From Agathobaculum desmolans ATCC 43058 (GTDB lineage: Bacteria; Bacillota; Clostridia; Oscillospirales; Butyricicoccaceae), in contig NZ_JNJN01000012.1 of the NCBI RefSeq assembly GCF_000701665.1, positions 1-55,672 on the forward strand: a stretch of 55,672 nt of DNA. The letters are read 5' to 3'. The notes below the pieces were generated by a model, which had not been told where the DNA came from, ran no database searches, and saw only the letters and a list, made by a program, of their open reading frames with translations. Positions 42,796-51,615 of this stretch are shown here, piece by piece. The stretch's first letter is position 1, and the number at the start of each line of letters is the position of its first letter. Both the position numbers and the translations under genes were made by a program.

Positions 42796-43383
42796 TTAGA
42801 TAGTATCTTTTTCAAATCGGCGGGCAAATGAGGTTGATCGCATGGCCTTTTGCAGCGCAGGCAGCAGAGCTAATGCAACTACAACGGCAATAATTGTGTT
42901 AGGAGGAGAGGTCATTAGCTTAGGCAGGTTGGCAATGAAAGCGGGCGCCAGTGCGCTGCCGCCGATCATCAGCTCAGCAATACCCTTGACCATGTAAAAT
43001 ACCGAGGAAAAGACCGCCGCTGCAATGCAGGCAATCAGGTTGCGGGAAAATTTTTTTGCCATTGCTGCACCGGCGTAGGCGATCATGCCGCACAGCCATG
43101 CCATCAGGAAAAACCGGATAAAGGTGATCCATGCTTCGGGCGCGTATTCAGGGGTCATCAGGTCGAACAGCATCGAGCCGAAGCCGGCGGCCAGACCGCC
43201 GCGCACCGGGCCGAGCAGCAAACCGCACAGCAGCACAAAGGCGTTGGCGAGCTTGATCATAGTCGTACCCGTTGGGGTAGGGATGCGGATGGATAAAAAC
43301 ATCGTAACAACGAATACAACGGCAGCCATCAGGCCGACCGCAACAATATCATACAGCGTAATCTTGTTCTTTTTGGCTTGCAT
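42796..43383 (-). CDS. ECF transporter S component (substrate unknown)
   Basis: The 195-residue protein is a vitamin-type ECF substrate-binding membrane subunit. It has about six membrane segments, IRIPTPTGTTMIKLANAFVL after the first segment, and GPVRGGLAAGFGSMLFDL, the Gly-rich turn common in ECF S components. The shared energising module EcfA-EcfT is not in the window. The substrate (pantothenate, folate, riboflavin or other) cannot be told. The start at 43381-43383 has AAGGAAG; a further upstream ATG has no site. It is divergent from the spoVA genes. Confidence 0.8.
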   Translation of the reverse strand: MQAKKNKITLYDIVAVGLMAAVVFVVTMFLSIRIPTPTGTTMIKLANAFVLLCGLLLGPVRGGLAAGFGSMLFDLMTPEYAPEAWITFIRFFLMAWLCGMIAYAGAAMAKKFSRNLIACIAAAVFSSVFYMVKGIAELMIGGSALAPAFIANLPKLMTSPPNTIIAVVVALALLPALQKAMRSTSFARRFEKDTI

Positions 43384-43535
43384 AAGGCACACTTCCTTGT
43401 TTTGGTCTATTGACAGCATACCGCAGATATGACTATATGAAAATAACCAATTTATGATTATTTTATAAGGTCAGATGGATAAATCCGCGTTTGCTGCGCA
43501 AAATAGGCGAAACAGCCGAAGGAAGGAGATCACAT

Positions 43536-43988
43536 ATGAAGCTGGATCAACGCAAATACCAGCAGCTGCTGGCGCGCAAATGTCCGCGCTCGCCGCTGTG
43601 GAAGGATTGCCTGAAGGCATTTTTGTTCGGCGGGGCAATTTGCACCGTAGGGGAGGGAGTCAGCAACTTTTGGCAGTTCCGCGGGCTGGATACCGCAGAT
43701 GCCGCTGCCGCTACTGCAATTACCATGGTATTTTTCGGTGCGCTGCTCACCTGTCTGCACTGGTATGAAAAACTGGCCAAGCACGCAGGTGCGGGCACGA
43801 TCGTGCCGATCACCGGCTTTGCCAACGCGATCGTGTCGCCTGCGATGGAGTTCAAAAGCGAGGGGCTGGTGCTTGGGCTGGGCGCGAAGCTGTTCGTCAT
43901 TGCGGGGCCGGTGCTGGTATACGGCATTGCGGCCAGTGTGGTGTACGGGCTGATCCTGTATGCAATGGGAGGGGGCGGCGCGGCATGA
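43536..43988 (+). CDS. spoVAC: Stage V sporulation protein AC
   Basis: SpoVAC is a membrane channel component that moves dipicolinic acid into the forespore and out during germination. The 150-residue protein has family features FLFGGAICTVGEGVSNFW (about 29-46), a second and third membrane segment, and IVPITGFANAIVSPAMEF with KSEGLVLGLGAKLFVIAGPV. It starts at 43536 after AAGGAGAT. Its stop overlaps the spoVAD start (ATGA). Confidence 0.95.
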   Translation: MKLDQRKYQQLLARKCPRSPLWKDCLKAFLFGGAICTVGEGVSNFWQFRGLDTADAAAATAITMVFFGALLTCLHWYEKLAKHAGAGTIVPITGFANAIVSPAMEFKSEGLVLGLGAKLFVIAGPVLVYGIAASVVYGLILYAMGGGGAA

Positions 43989-45013
43989 TCGAACGCATCG
44001 GACAGCGTACCCTGCGCTTTGCCGGCCAGCCGGTGCTGTTGTCGCACGCGGCGGCGGTGGGAAAAAAGGAAGGAGAAGGCCCGCTGGGCAGCCGCTTTGA
44101 TTTTGTTGCGGAAAACGACCGTATGGGACAGAAATCCTGGGAACTGGCGGAAAGCGAGCTGCAAAAAACGGCGATCCGGCGTGCGCTCGACAAGGGCGGT
44201 GTGCGCGGGGAGGAGCTGGATGCCGTGCTGGCGGGCGATCTGCTCAATCAGTGCATCGGCTCGTTTCTCGCTTCGATGCACAGCAATGTGCCGTATTTGG
44301 GACAGTACGGCGCCTGCTCAACCATGGCACAGGGATTGGCGTTGGGCGCCTGTTTGGTAGAAGGCGGCGCGGCGCGCCGCGCACTGGCTGCCGCGTCCTC
44401 TCATTTCTGCTCGGCCGAGCGGCAGTACCGTTTTCCGCTGGCCTACGGCGGACAGCGCACACCGACCGCCCAGTGGACGGCGACTGCCGCAGGGGCGGCG
44501 GTGCTGACCGCGCCCTCCTATGCACCCGCAGGGGAGGGGCTGCGTATCACCCATGCCCTGTTTGGCAAAATGGTCGAATTGGGCGTAACCGATGCGAACA
44601 ATATGGGCGCGGCGATGGCGCCTGCGGCTTATGATACGCTGTGTGCACTGCTGAACGACCTGCACGCCGCGCCGTGTGATTTTGACTGCATTGTGACCGG
44701 GGATCTTGGCCGTGTCGGTGCGGATCTGCTGCTGACACTGCTGCGGGAGGATGGGATCGACCTGTCGCCGGTGTATTCGGACTGCGGCAGCCTATTGTTC
44801 AGCGACGGGCAGGATACGCACGCAGGCGGTTCGGGCTGCGGCTGCTCGGCGGCGGTGCTGTGCGGCCCGCTGCTGCGCGATATGCGGGAAGGAAAGCTCC
44901 GCCGGTTGGTATTTGCGGGCACGGGCGCGATGATGAGCCCGACCTCGGTGCAGCAGGGACAGCCCATTGCGGGTATCTGCCATGCAGTGGTGATCGAAAG
45001 GAGCGGCGCATGA
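43985..45013 (+). CDS. spoVAD: Stage V sporulation protein AD
   Basis: SpoVAD is a thiolase-fold protein that binds dipicolinic acid on the membrane. The 342-residue protein has LSHAAAVGKKEGEGPLG, DLLNQCIGSFLASMH, PYLGQYGACSTMAQGLALGA (family core, about 103-122), and HAGGSGCGCSAAVLCGPLL. It is coupled to spoVAC and spoVAE through ATGA overlaps, so the three proteins are probably made in balance. No spoVAB or other spoVA genes are present, which is the usual short clostridial set. Confidence 0.96.
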   Translation: MIERIGQRTLRFAGQPVLLSHAAAVGKKEGEGPLGSRFDFVAENDRMGQKSWELAESELQKTAIRRALDKGGVRGEELDAVLAGDLLNQCIGSFLASMHSNVPYLGQYGACSTMAQGLALGACLVEGGAARRALAAASSHFCSAERQYRFPLAYGGQRTPTAQWTATAAGAAVLTAPSYAPAGEGLRITHALFGKMVELGVTDANNMGAAMAPAAYDTLCALLNDLHAAPCDFDCIVTGDLGRVGADLLLTLLREDGIDLSPVYSDCGSLLFSDGQDTHAGGSGCGCSAAVLCGPLLRDMREGKLRRLVFAGTGAMMSPTSVQQGQPIAGICHAVVIERSGA

Positions 45014-45375
45014 ACGGGATGGAGTATTTTAATGCGTTTTGGGTGGGCGGTGCGATCTGCGCGGCCTGTCAGGTATTGATTGACAAAACCAAGCTGACGC
45101 CGGCGCGTATTCTGGTCAGTTTGGTTGTGCTGGGCGTATTTTTGCAGGGGATCGGTGTGTATCAGCCGGTGGTGGATTATGCGGGCGCCGGTGCGACCGT
45201 GCCGCTGCTGGGCTTTGGATACTCGCTGGCCAAGGGGGTGGCGAAGGCGGTCGCAGAGAGCGGTCTGCTCGGCGTATTCACCGGCGGCGTGACCGGCGCT
45301 GCGGGCGGGATCGCTGCGGCGATCGTGTTCGGTTGTCTGTTTGCCTTGCTTGCCAAGCCGCGTTCCAAAAGCTGA
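45010..45375 (+). CDS. spoVAE: Stage V sporulation protein AE
   Basis: The 121-residue membrane protein is the third member of the dipicolinate channel. It has WVGGAICAACQVLIDKTKLT (about 10-29), GVYQPVVDYAGAGATVPLLG, FGYSLAKGVAKAVAESGLLG, and a final hydrophobic segment. The ATG at 45010 overlaps the spoVAD stop, which fixes the start. A copy of the dispersed repeat follows 15 bases after the stop. Confidence 0.95.
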   Translation: MNGMEYFNAFWVGGAICAACQVLIDKTKLTPARILVSLVVLGVFLQGIGVYQPVVDYAGAGATVPLLGFGYSLAKGVAKAVAESGLLGVFTGGVTGAAGGIAAAIVFGCLFALLAKPRSKS

Positions 45376-45389
45376 TCCGACCGAGAGAC

Positions 45390-45569
45390 TGTCAAAAATC
45401 TTTGTTTTCCGACAATTTTTGTTTGGACTGCGCATGTCACAAACGAGAAAATATAAAAGCTGAGGTACACGTCCCCAGCTTTTATGCATTTGCGCTGCAA
45501 ATACTGTTTGATGTGCGCCGCCGCGCGTATGGCTGATGCCCATTGACAAAATACTTTTCCGATAAGCTG
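45390..45569 (+). repeat. Dispersed modular repeat element, variant copy behind spoVAE
   Basis: It begins with GAGACTGTCAAAAATC and the hairpin TTTTCCGACA, then the hairpin ATAAAAGCTGAGG (45452-45485 region, shared with 34271-34303). It has the TGCATTTGCGCTGCAAATAC block and the end module CTGTTTGATG..GCGCGTATGG..GACAAAATACTTTTCCGATAAGCTG. The first and last modules match the copies behind serA and the 72-residue gene, while the middle is different. Confidence 0.75.
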
Positions 45570-45603
45570 ACCGCCGCCGCAGGTGTTTCCCTGCGGCGGC
45601 GGT
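45570..45603 (+). terminator. Terminator of the spoVA operon
   Basis: A 13-bp perfect GC-rich stem, ACCGCCGCCGCAG with its complement, loop GTGTTTCC, followed by TTGGGCTT. Confidence 0.8.
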
Positions 45604-45653
45604 TTGGGCTTGTGAAAAAGTATGTTGGACGGCAATGCGTTATGATATGTGGT

Positions 45654-46577
45654 TTACCGCATAATCAGGTAGACCGTGTATACCACATACGCCAGTGCCA
45701 TCACCGCGCCGGGCGCGCGGCCGAGCTTGCCCTTGCGGGCGGGGATGTAGCACAGGACGCTTGCAGCGATCAGCACCAGTGTGTCGATCACTGCGGTCGG
45801 CTGCACATGGATGGGCGAGATCGCAGCGGATACGCCCAGAATGAGCAGGATGTTGAACAGGTTGGAGCCGATCACGTTGCCCATGGCGATTTCATTCTGT
45901 CCCTTGCGGGCAGCCACCAGCGAGGTGACCAGCTCGGGCAGACTGGTGCCGATGGCGACGATGGTCAGGCCGATCAGCGTTTCGGACAGGCCGAACATCC
46001 GCGCGATCCCGGTGGCGCCGTTTACCGAAAGCTGGCCGCCCAGAATGATGCAGGCAAGGCCGAGCACGATGTTGACGGCGATCATGAGCGGACGCATGGG
46101 GGCTTCAGCCGGTTCCTCGGCGGCGGAGCGTTCTTTGAGCGCCGCGCGGATCTGGGCTGTGAGCACGACCGCGAACAGCGCCAGCAGCAGCACGCCTTCC
46201 AGACGGGAAATACCACCGTCGAGCGATACCATCACGCACAGGATAACGGCGGCCAGAATGGACAGGGGCCAGTCGCGGCGCAGCAGCACGCGGTCGAGCA
46301 CGAGCGGGCACAGCACGGCGGACAGGCCGGCCACCACCAGCAGGTTGAAGATATTCGAACCGACCACATTACCGACGGCGATTTCGTTTGCACCCTGAAG
46401 AGCCGCCGTTAAGCTGACTGCCAGCTCGGGCGCGGATGTACCGAAGGCGACGACCGTCAGGCCGACGAGCAGCGCGGATACGCCCAAGCGCAGCGCCAGC
46501 GCGGAGGCGCCGGCTACAAATTTATCCGCACCCCAAACGAGCAGGACAAAGCCGAGCACCAGCATGACAAATGACAT
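45654..46577 (-). CDS. Na+/Ca2+ exchanger family cation antiporter (YrbG-like)
   Basis: The 307-residue membrane protein has the internal duplication of the CaCA superfamily: VAFGTSAPELAVSLTAALQG (repeat 1, about 41-60) with GNVVGSNIFNLLVVAG, and VAIGTSLPELVTSLVAARKG (repeat 2) with GNVIGSNLFNILLILG. Ten membrane segments are expected. Family members exchange Ca2+ for Na+ or H+. The yybP-ykoY riboswitch upstream argues that Mn2+ is at least one exported ion. The start at 46575-46577 has GAGGTG. Confidence 0.92.
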   Translation of the reverse strand: MSFVMLVLGFVLLVWGADKFVAGASALALRLGVSALLVGLTVVAFGTSAPELAVSLTAALQGANEIAVGNVVGSNIFNLLVVAGLSAVLCPLVLDRVLLRRDWPLSILAAVILCVMVSLDGGISRLEGVLLLALFAVVLTAQIRAALKERSAAEEPAEAPMRPLMIAVNIVLGLACIILGGQLSVNGATGIARMFGLSETLIGLTIVAIGTSLPELVTSLVAARKGQNEIAMGNVIGSNLFNILLILGVSAAISPIHVQPTAVIDTLVLIAASVLCYIPARKGKLGRAPGAVMALAYVVYTVYLIMR

Positions 46578-46615
46578 AGCAAACACCTCTACAATAAAAT
46601 AACATAGCCGCACAC

Positions 46616-46741
46616 AAAAAAAGAGACCTTTATTGCGGCTGAAGCAATAAAAGTCTCGCTGCTTACGGTAGGCACGGGCCGGTACTTCCCGGCCGGATTG
46701 ACGACGCCAACCACGCATTCCTGCGTGAGCTACTCCCTTTT
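46616..46741 (-). ncRNA. yybP-ykoY manganese riboswitch with terminator
   Basis: Read on the minus strand it starts AAAAGGGAGTAGC, has CGTCGTCAATCCGGCC, ends AGCGAGAC, and is followed by a terminator with a 14-bp stem (46623-46636 with 46644-46657) and a T-run of eight. These are the hallmark conserved loops of the Mn2+-sensing yybP-ykoY aptamer. The GAGAC of the aptamer is also the terminator's 5' arm, so Mn2+ binding should prevent termination and turn the exchanger on. Confidence 0.9.
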
Positions 46742-46797
46742 GTATCACACAGTATATCGGATTTTTGTGCTCCCGTCAAGAGAAAGCAAGAAAAAAC

Positions 46798-46826
46798 TTT
46801 ACATTTTGCCCACCAAACGGTATACT
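46798..46826 (+). promoter_or_regulatory. prfB promoter
   Basis: TTTACA at 46798-46803 and TATACT at 46821-46826 are 17 bases apart, 36 bases before the start codon. Confidence 0.8.
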
Positions 46827-46861
46827 ATAAGATACTGAAAAATTCGTGAAGGAGCATTTCC

Positions 46862-48001
46862 ATGCTGCAATTCGAGGAATACAAGGTCAAACTGAACAAC
46901 CTGAAGCCCGAGCTGGAGAAGCTGTACCAGTCGCTCGGACTCGAGCGCGCGGGGCGCGAGGTCGAGGAGCTTGAGCTCAAGTCCTCCCAGCCCGGATTCT
47001 GGGACAATCCGGAAGAAAGCCAGAAGATCGTGTCGCGGATGGGCGCACTCAAGGGCAAGATCGAATCCTATGAAAAAATGCACAGCCTGTGCGAAGATCT
47101 GCTCACCATCTGCGAAATGGCGATCGAAGAGAACGACGAATCCATGCTCGAAGAGCTGGAGGCCGGTTATCAGGAACTGGAGGAAGGTGTGGCCGAGCAG
47201 AAGCTTTCCACCCTGCTGACCGGCGAGTACGATAAAAACAACGCGCTGGTTTCCTTCCACGCGGGCGCGGGCGGTACCGAAGCGCAGGACTGGTGTGAGA
47301 TGCTGTACCGCATGTATACCCGGTGGGCCGAGCGCCACGGCTTTACCTATAAGATCATGGACTATCAGGACGGCGAAGAGGCCGGCCTCAAGTCCGCCGA
47401 TATCATCATCGAGGGCGAAAACGCCTACGGCTTCCTCAAGGGTGAGTCGGGCGTGCACCGTTTGGTGCGCATTTCGCCGTTTGATTCCTCCGGCCGCCGT
47501 CACACCTCGTTTTCCGCGGTCGAGGTCATCCCGGATATCCCGGATGATTCCGGTGATTTCGAGATCAAGCCGGATGATTACGAGATGCAGGTGTTCCGCT
47601 CTTCGGGTGCGGGCGGCCAGCACATCAATAAAACCTCGTCCGCGGTGCGCCTGATCCATAAGGCGACCGGCATCGTGGTTTCCTGCCAGACCGAACGCAG
47701 CCAGTTCCAGAACAAGGATAACTGTCTGCGCATGCTGCGTTCCAAGCTGGTCGAGATCAAGGAGCGCGAGCATCTGGATAAAATTTCGGATATCAAGGGC
47801 GATCAGAAAAAGATCGAGTGGGGCAGCCAGATCCGCTCTTATGTTTTTATGCCCTATACCTTGGCGAAGGATACGCGCACAGGCTTTGAAAACGCCAATA
47901 TCGGTGCGGTGATGGACGGCGAGATCGACGGCTTCATCAACGCCTACCTGTCCGCCTTGGCCACCGGCGTGTGGGAAGGCAGCAAGGGCGGCAATAACTG
48001 A
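46862..48001 (+). CDS. prfB: Peptide chain release factor 2, no frameshift
   Basis: RF2 recognises UGA and UAA stops. The 379-residue protein is in one open frame from MLQFEEYKVKLNNLKPELEK. It contains the codon-recognition motif SPF (VRISPFDSSGRRHT, about 203-216) and the hydrolysis motif GGQ in SSGAGGQHINKTSSAVR (about 245-261). Most prfB genes need a +1 shift at an in-frame UGA near codon 25; here the corresponding region (LYQSLGLERAGREVEELELK) reads through without one. It therefore lacks the usual UGA feedback control. Confidence 0.96.
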   Translation: MLQFEEYKVKLNNLKPELEKLYQSLGLERAGREVEELELKSSQPGFWDNPEESQKIVSRMGALKGKIESYEKMHSLCEDLLTICEMAIEENDESMLEELEAGYQELEEGVAEQKLSTLLTGEYDKNNALVSFHAGAGGTEAQDWCEMLYRMYTRWAERHGFTYKIMDYQDGEEAGLKSADIIIEGENAYGFLKGESGVHRLVRISPFDSSGRRHTSFSAVEVIPDIPDDSGDFEIKPDDYEMQVFRSSGAGGQHINKTSSAVRLIHKATGIVVSCQTERSQFQNKDNCLRMLRSKLVEIKEREHLDKISDIKGDQKKIEWGSQIRSYVFMPYTLAKDTRTGFENANIGAVMDGEIDGFINAYLSALATGVWEGSKGGNN

Positions 48002-48032
48002 GCATACAGCCGGCAAACGGGGAGGCGCTGAC

Positions 48033-48698
48033 GTGGAGATACAGGAATATCTGCCCTTTTGGGGCAAGCTGACCGATGCCCAGCGTGCGCTGGTGCGCGA
48101 TACCGCGCGGCCGATGCAGTTTGCACGCGGCGCGGTGCTGCATGAAGGCGGCACCTGCACCGGTCTGGTGATCGTAACGCAGGGGCGGCTGCGCGCCTAC
48201 ACCCTGTCCGGCGAGGGGCGGGAGCTGACGCTGTACCGCCTGCTCGAGTGGGATATCTGCCTGTTTTCAGCATCCTGCGCCCTGCGCGGGCTGGATGTGG
48301 ACATCACGCTTTCGGCAGAGACCGATACCGAGATCCTGCTGCTGCCCTCTGAGGTATTTAAGGAATTGCAGGATCAGTCCGCCGCTGTGGCAGGCTTTGC
48401 AAACGAGATGATGGCAACGCGGTTTTCCGATGTGATGTGGCTGATGGATCAGCTGCTCAACCGCAAGCTGGACAGCCGTCTGGCGGCCTTTTTGCTGGAG
48501 GAAAGTAACCTTGAGGGCGCGGAAACGCTGTCCATCACGCATGAGCGCATTGCCGCGCATATGGGCAGTGCCCGCGAGGTGGTTACGCGCATGCTCAAGT
48601 ATTTTCAAAATGAAGGGCTGGTGCAGCTCGGCCGCGGCAGCGTGACGCTGCTGGACGCCGGCCGTCTGCGCACCGTTGCGGGGGACAGCCTGCGGTAA
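48033..48698 (+). CDS. Crp/Fnr-family transcriptional regulator
   Basis: The 221-residue protein has an N-terminal cyclic-nucleotide-type sensor fold (about 10-125, FARGAVLHEGGTCTGLVIVT) and a C-terminal winged helix-turn-helix (about 165-205, ITHERIAAHMGSAREVVTRM). The recognition helix has the E..SR-like AREVVTR arrangement typical of Fnr-type regulators. There is no cluster of four N-terminal cysteines, so an oxygen-sensing Fe-S centre is unlikely. The effector is unknown. The GTG start at 48033 follows GGGGAGG. A hairpin terminator follows the gene. Confidence 0.9.
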   Translation: MEIQEYLPFWGKLTDAQRALVRDTARPMQFARGAVLHEGGTCTGLVIVTQGRLRAYTLSGEGRELTLYRLLEWDICLFSASCALRGLDVDITLSAETDTEILLLPSEVFKELQDQSAAVAGFANEMMATRFSDVMWLMDQLLNRKLDSRLAAFLLEESNLEGAETLSITHERIAAHMGSAREVVTRMLKYFQNEGLVQLGRGSVTLLDAGRLRTVAGDSLR

Positions 48699-48735
48699 GC
48701 GCAGCAATCACGCGGCAAAGACAATGGAAAACGAA

Positions 48736-48761
48736 AAGCAGGCATGTTGTCATGCCTGCTT
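48736..48761 (+). terminator. Terminator after the Crp/Fnr gene
   Basis: AAGCAGGCATG pairs with CATGCCTGCTT around TTGT; the T-run is short. Confidence 0.75.
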
Positions 48762-48930
48762 TAGCTTTGCGAAAAGTATTTTGCCGATGGATGCCAGCAA
48801 TACGCGCAGCAGCGCGTATCCAATAGAAAATGGCAGCAAGCTGCCATTTTCATAAAAACCCGCGACCGGTGCGTGGGTTTTTATACAAGGGGACGGAGAA
48901 TTGTGCACAAAGGGCGCGGTTCGCAGTCTC
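48762..48930 (-). repeat. Dispersed modular repeat element, core copy behind rny
   Basis: This contains GAAAAGTATTTTGCCGATGG, the GCAATACGCGC block, the 11-bp GGCAGC hairpin, the ACCCGCG..CGTGGGT hairpin, TTTATACAAGGGGACGG and GCAGTCTCA at its rny-proximal edge. It lacks the GTCGAAAAA hairpin of the fuller copies. It lies 34 bases past the rny stop, behind the rny terminator. Confidence 0.75.
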
Positions 48931-48960
48931 AAAAGGACAGAGCGAAAGCTCTGTCCTTTT
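48931..48960 (-). terminator. Terminator of rny
   Basis: AAAAGGACAGAGC pairs with its complement around a GAAA tetraloop, with TTTTG after it on the minus strand. Confidence 0.9.
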
Positions 48961-48963
48961 TGA

Positions 48964-50508
48964 TTACTTGGCGTAGTCGATGGCGCGGGTCTCGCGCACC
49001 ATGTTGACCTTGATCTGGCCGGGATAGTCCAGCTCTTCCTCGATCTTCTTGGCGATATCGCGGGCAAGCAGCACCATGGCATCATCCGAAATCTTTTCGG
49101 GATTGACGATGATGCGGATCTCGCGGCCGGCCTGAATTGCAAACGAACCGGAAACGCCGGGGGTTTCGTTGGCAATGCTTTCAAGCTTTTCCAGACGCTT
49201 GATGTAGTTTTCCAGATTTTCGCGGCGTGCACCCGGACGTGCTGCCGAAATCGCATCCGCTGCCTGTACCAGACAGGCGATCGTTGTTTTGGCTTCCACG
49301 TCGCCGTGGTGCGCTTCGATCGCGTGGATGATCGGCTGTGCTTCCTTGTAGCGGCGTGCCAGATCGACGCCGATCTGTACGTGGCTGCCCTCGACCTCGT
49401 GGTCGATCGCCTTGCCGATATCATGCAGCAAGCCGGCGCGGCGGGCGGGAACCGGATCCAGACCCAGCTCGCTGGCCATCATGCCGGCAATGTGCGCCAC
49501 TTCGATGGAGTGCTGCAATACATTCTGTCCGTAGCTGGTACGGTAACGCAGGCGGCCGAGCACCTTGATCAGTTCGGGATGGATGCCGTGGATACCGGTT
49601 TCGAACGTTGCACGCTCGCCTTCGGACTTGATAATCTGCTCGACCTCGCGGCGGGCTTTTTCCACCATTTCCTCGATGCGTGCGGGATGGATGCGGCCGT
49701 CCACGATCAGCTTTTCCAGTGCCAGACGCGCGATTTCGCGGCGCACCGGATCGAACGACGAAAGCGTGATCGCTTCAGGCGTATCGTCAATGATCAGATC
49801 GACGCCGGTCAGCGTTTCCAGCGTGCGGATGTTGCGGCCCTCGCGGCCGATGATGCGGCCCTTCATCTCATCGTTGGGCAGCGGCACAACCGAAACAGTC
49901 GCTTCGGATACATGGTCCGCCGCACAGCGCTGGATCGCGGTCGAGATGATCTCGCGCGCGCTCTGCTCGCATTCGTCCTTGAGACGCTGGTTGATCTCGC
50001 GCACCTTAACGGCGGCGTCGTGTGTCGCTTCGGATTCGATCGACTGCACCAGCATTTCACGCGCTTCGTCGCGGGTCATGCTGGCGATCTGCTCCAGCTT
50101 TTCGAGCTGTTCGGCCTTAATGCGCTCGAGCTCGTTCTTTTCCTTGTGTACGGTTTCAAGCTGACGGGTCAGCTCTTCGTTCTTGCGGTCAAGGGTATCG
50201 CTCTTTTTGTCGAGCGCTTCTTCGCGCTGGATCAGGCGGTGTTCGAGCTGCTGGGTTTCGTTGCGGCGCTCCTTCAGCTCGCGGTCGGCCTCGCTGCGCT
50301 GGCGATGGATCTCGTCCTTCGCTTCGAGGATGGATTCGCGCTTTTTGGTTTCTCCGGCCTTGATGGCTTCGTTGATGATGCGTGTCGCTTCTGTTTCAGC
50401 GGAACCGATCTCTTTTTCCGCAACGCTTTTGCGGTACTGGAAACCGATGACGACGCCCACAACGAGACACACAATACCGGTGATAATCGGTATGATGATG
50501 TCGAGCAT
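48964..50508 (-). CDS. rny: Ribonuclease Y
   Basis: RNase Y is the membrane-anchored endonuclease that starts mRNA decay in Bacillota. The 514-residue protein has an N-terminal membrane segment (about 4-24, [20 protein letters not shown]), a long coiled coil (about 30-190), and a KH domain with [15 protein letters not shown] (about 212-226). An HD domain with [15 protein letters not shown] (about 361-375) follows, and the conserved end is DYAK. RicT, encoded at 8262, is a known partner of RNase Y in B. subtilis. The gene is alone on the minus strand. Confidence 0.97.
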   Translation of the reverse strand: MLDIIIPIITGIVCLVVGVVIGFQYRKSVAEKEIGSAETEATRIINEAIKAGETKKRESILEAKDEIHRQRSEADRELKERRNETQQLEHRLIQREEALDKKSDTLDRKNEELTRQLETVHKEKNELERIKAEQLEKLEQIASMTRDEAREMLVQSIESEATHDAAVKVREINQRLKDECEQSAREIISTAIQRCAADHVSEATVSVVPLPNDEMKGRIIGREGRNIRTLETLTGVDLIIDDTPEAITLSSFDPVRREIARLALEKLIVDGRIHPARIEEMVEKARREVEQIIKSEGERATFETGIHGIHPELIKVLGRLRYRTSYGQNVLQHSIEVAHIAGMMASELGLDPVPARRAGLLHDIGKAIDHEVEGSHVQIGVDLARRYKEAQPIIHAIEAHHGDVEAKTTIACLVQAADAISAARPGARRENLENYIKRLEKLESIANETPGVSGSFAIQAGREIRIIVNPEKISDDAMVLLARDIAKKIEEELDYPGQIKVNMVRETRAIDYAK

Positions 50509-50737
50509 TGTTTTGGTGTGTCCTCCCTGTTTGTGAATTTTTCATATTTGGTGGCGCCCACCAGCGGACGCCGGTGATAATGCCCTTGAAAAAAGCCATG
50601 CGCCGGCAGGCGCAGGCTATATTACAGCAGGTATTATACTATATTTAATTGTAAAGCCTGCCCGTCAAACTGTCAAGAAAAACACAGCTTTACCCATGGG
50701 TATTTTGGCGTTTTTTTAGAACCGTCCGCCCGCGCCC

Positions 50738-50766
50738 TTGTCGAGCACAGGGCGATTTGTTATAAT
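50738..50766 (+). promoter_or_regulatory. pgeF promoter
   Basis: TTGTCG at 50738-50743 and TATAAT at 50761-50766 are 17 bases apart, with about 20 bases to the start. Confidence 0.75.
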
Positions 50767-50792
50767 GAATCCGATACAGCAGGAGGTTGAAA

Positions 50793-51596
50793 ATGATGCA
50801 CAGCTCTATGTGCCGCGTTCAGCGCGGCTCGTTTGTTTATTATACCTGCCGCCGTCTGCCGGTGCGCCATGCGTTTACAACCAAGTCCGGCGGGGTGAGC
50901 ACCGGCGCGTGCGAAAGCCTGAATCTGGGTTTTAACCGTGGTGATACCGAACAGAATGTGCGCGAAAACTACCGCCGCTTGGCGGAGGAACTGAACGTGG
51001 ACGGTGCGCGCTTCACCCTGACACGGCAGATCCATGAGGCGGAAGTTTCGGTCGTGCGCGAAAGCGAGGCCGGTATGGGACTGACCCGCCCGATGGCGTG
51101 GCAGTCGGATGCGATCGTCACCGCGCTGCCGGATACGCCGCTCATCGGCTTTTACGCGGACTGTGTGGTAACGCTGCTCTACGATCCTGCGACCCATGCG
51201 GCAGGCGTGTGCCACGCGGGCTGGCGCGGCATGGCCGCGGGTATCCTGCCCAAAACCGCCCATGTGATGGCGGAAAAGCTGGGTGCACACCGGGACAGCC
51301 TGATCGCGGTGCTCGGCCCGTCCATCCGGCAGGAGTGCTTTGAAACCGATGCGGATGTGCCGCAGGCCATGGAGCGCCAGCTCGGTGCGCAGGTGCAGCC
51401 GTTCATCGCGGAAAAAGGTGCGAAGTTCCATGTGGATTTACAGGGCATCGGCGCAAAGCTGCTGCGGGATGCCGGCCTTTCGCCGGAAAATGTGATCGAC
51501 AGCGGTATCTGCACGATGTGCCACGCGGATACGTTCTGGTCGCACCGCGCCACGCACGGCGTGCGCGGCGTGCAGGGCGCAGTGATCTGCCTGTAA
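50793..51596 (+). CDS. pgeF: Laccase-domain purine nucleoside phosphorylase/peptidoglycan editing factor (YlmD/PgeF)
   Basis: The 267-residue protein belongs to the DUF152/YfiH family, described both as zinc-dependent purine nucleoside phosphorylases and as peptidoglycan editing factors. Metal and active-site motifs are FTLTRQIHEAEVSVV (His about 82), YADCVVTLLYD (Cys about 125), and CHAGWRG (Cys/His about 141-142). The N-terminal HAFTTKSGGVSTGACESLNL is also typical. The ATG at 50793 lies 6 bases after AGGAGG. Confidence 0.9.
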   Translation: MMHSSMCRVQRGSFVYYTCRRLPVRHAFTTKSGGVSTGACESLNLGFNRGDTEQNVRENYRRLAEELNVDGARFTLTRQIHEAEVSVVRESEAGMGLTRPMAWQSDAIVTALPDTPLIGFYADCVVTLLYDPATHAAGVCHAGWRGMAAGILPKTAHVMAEKLGAHRDSLIAVLGPSIRQECFETDADVPQAMERQLGAQVQPFIAEKGAKFHVDLQGIGAKLLRDAGLSPENVIDSGICTMCHADTFWSHRATHGVRGVQGAVICL

Positions 51597-51615
51597 CGGA
51601 AAAGGAGGGCGCTTT

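Noticed and set aside
46862-46950. A programmed +1 frameshift in prfB
   Set aside because: No in-frame UGA or slippery CTT TGA is present near codon 25; the frame is continuous.
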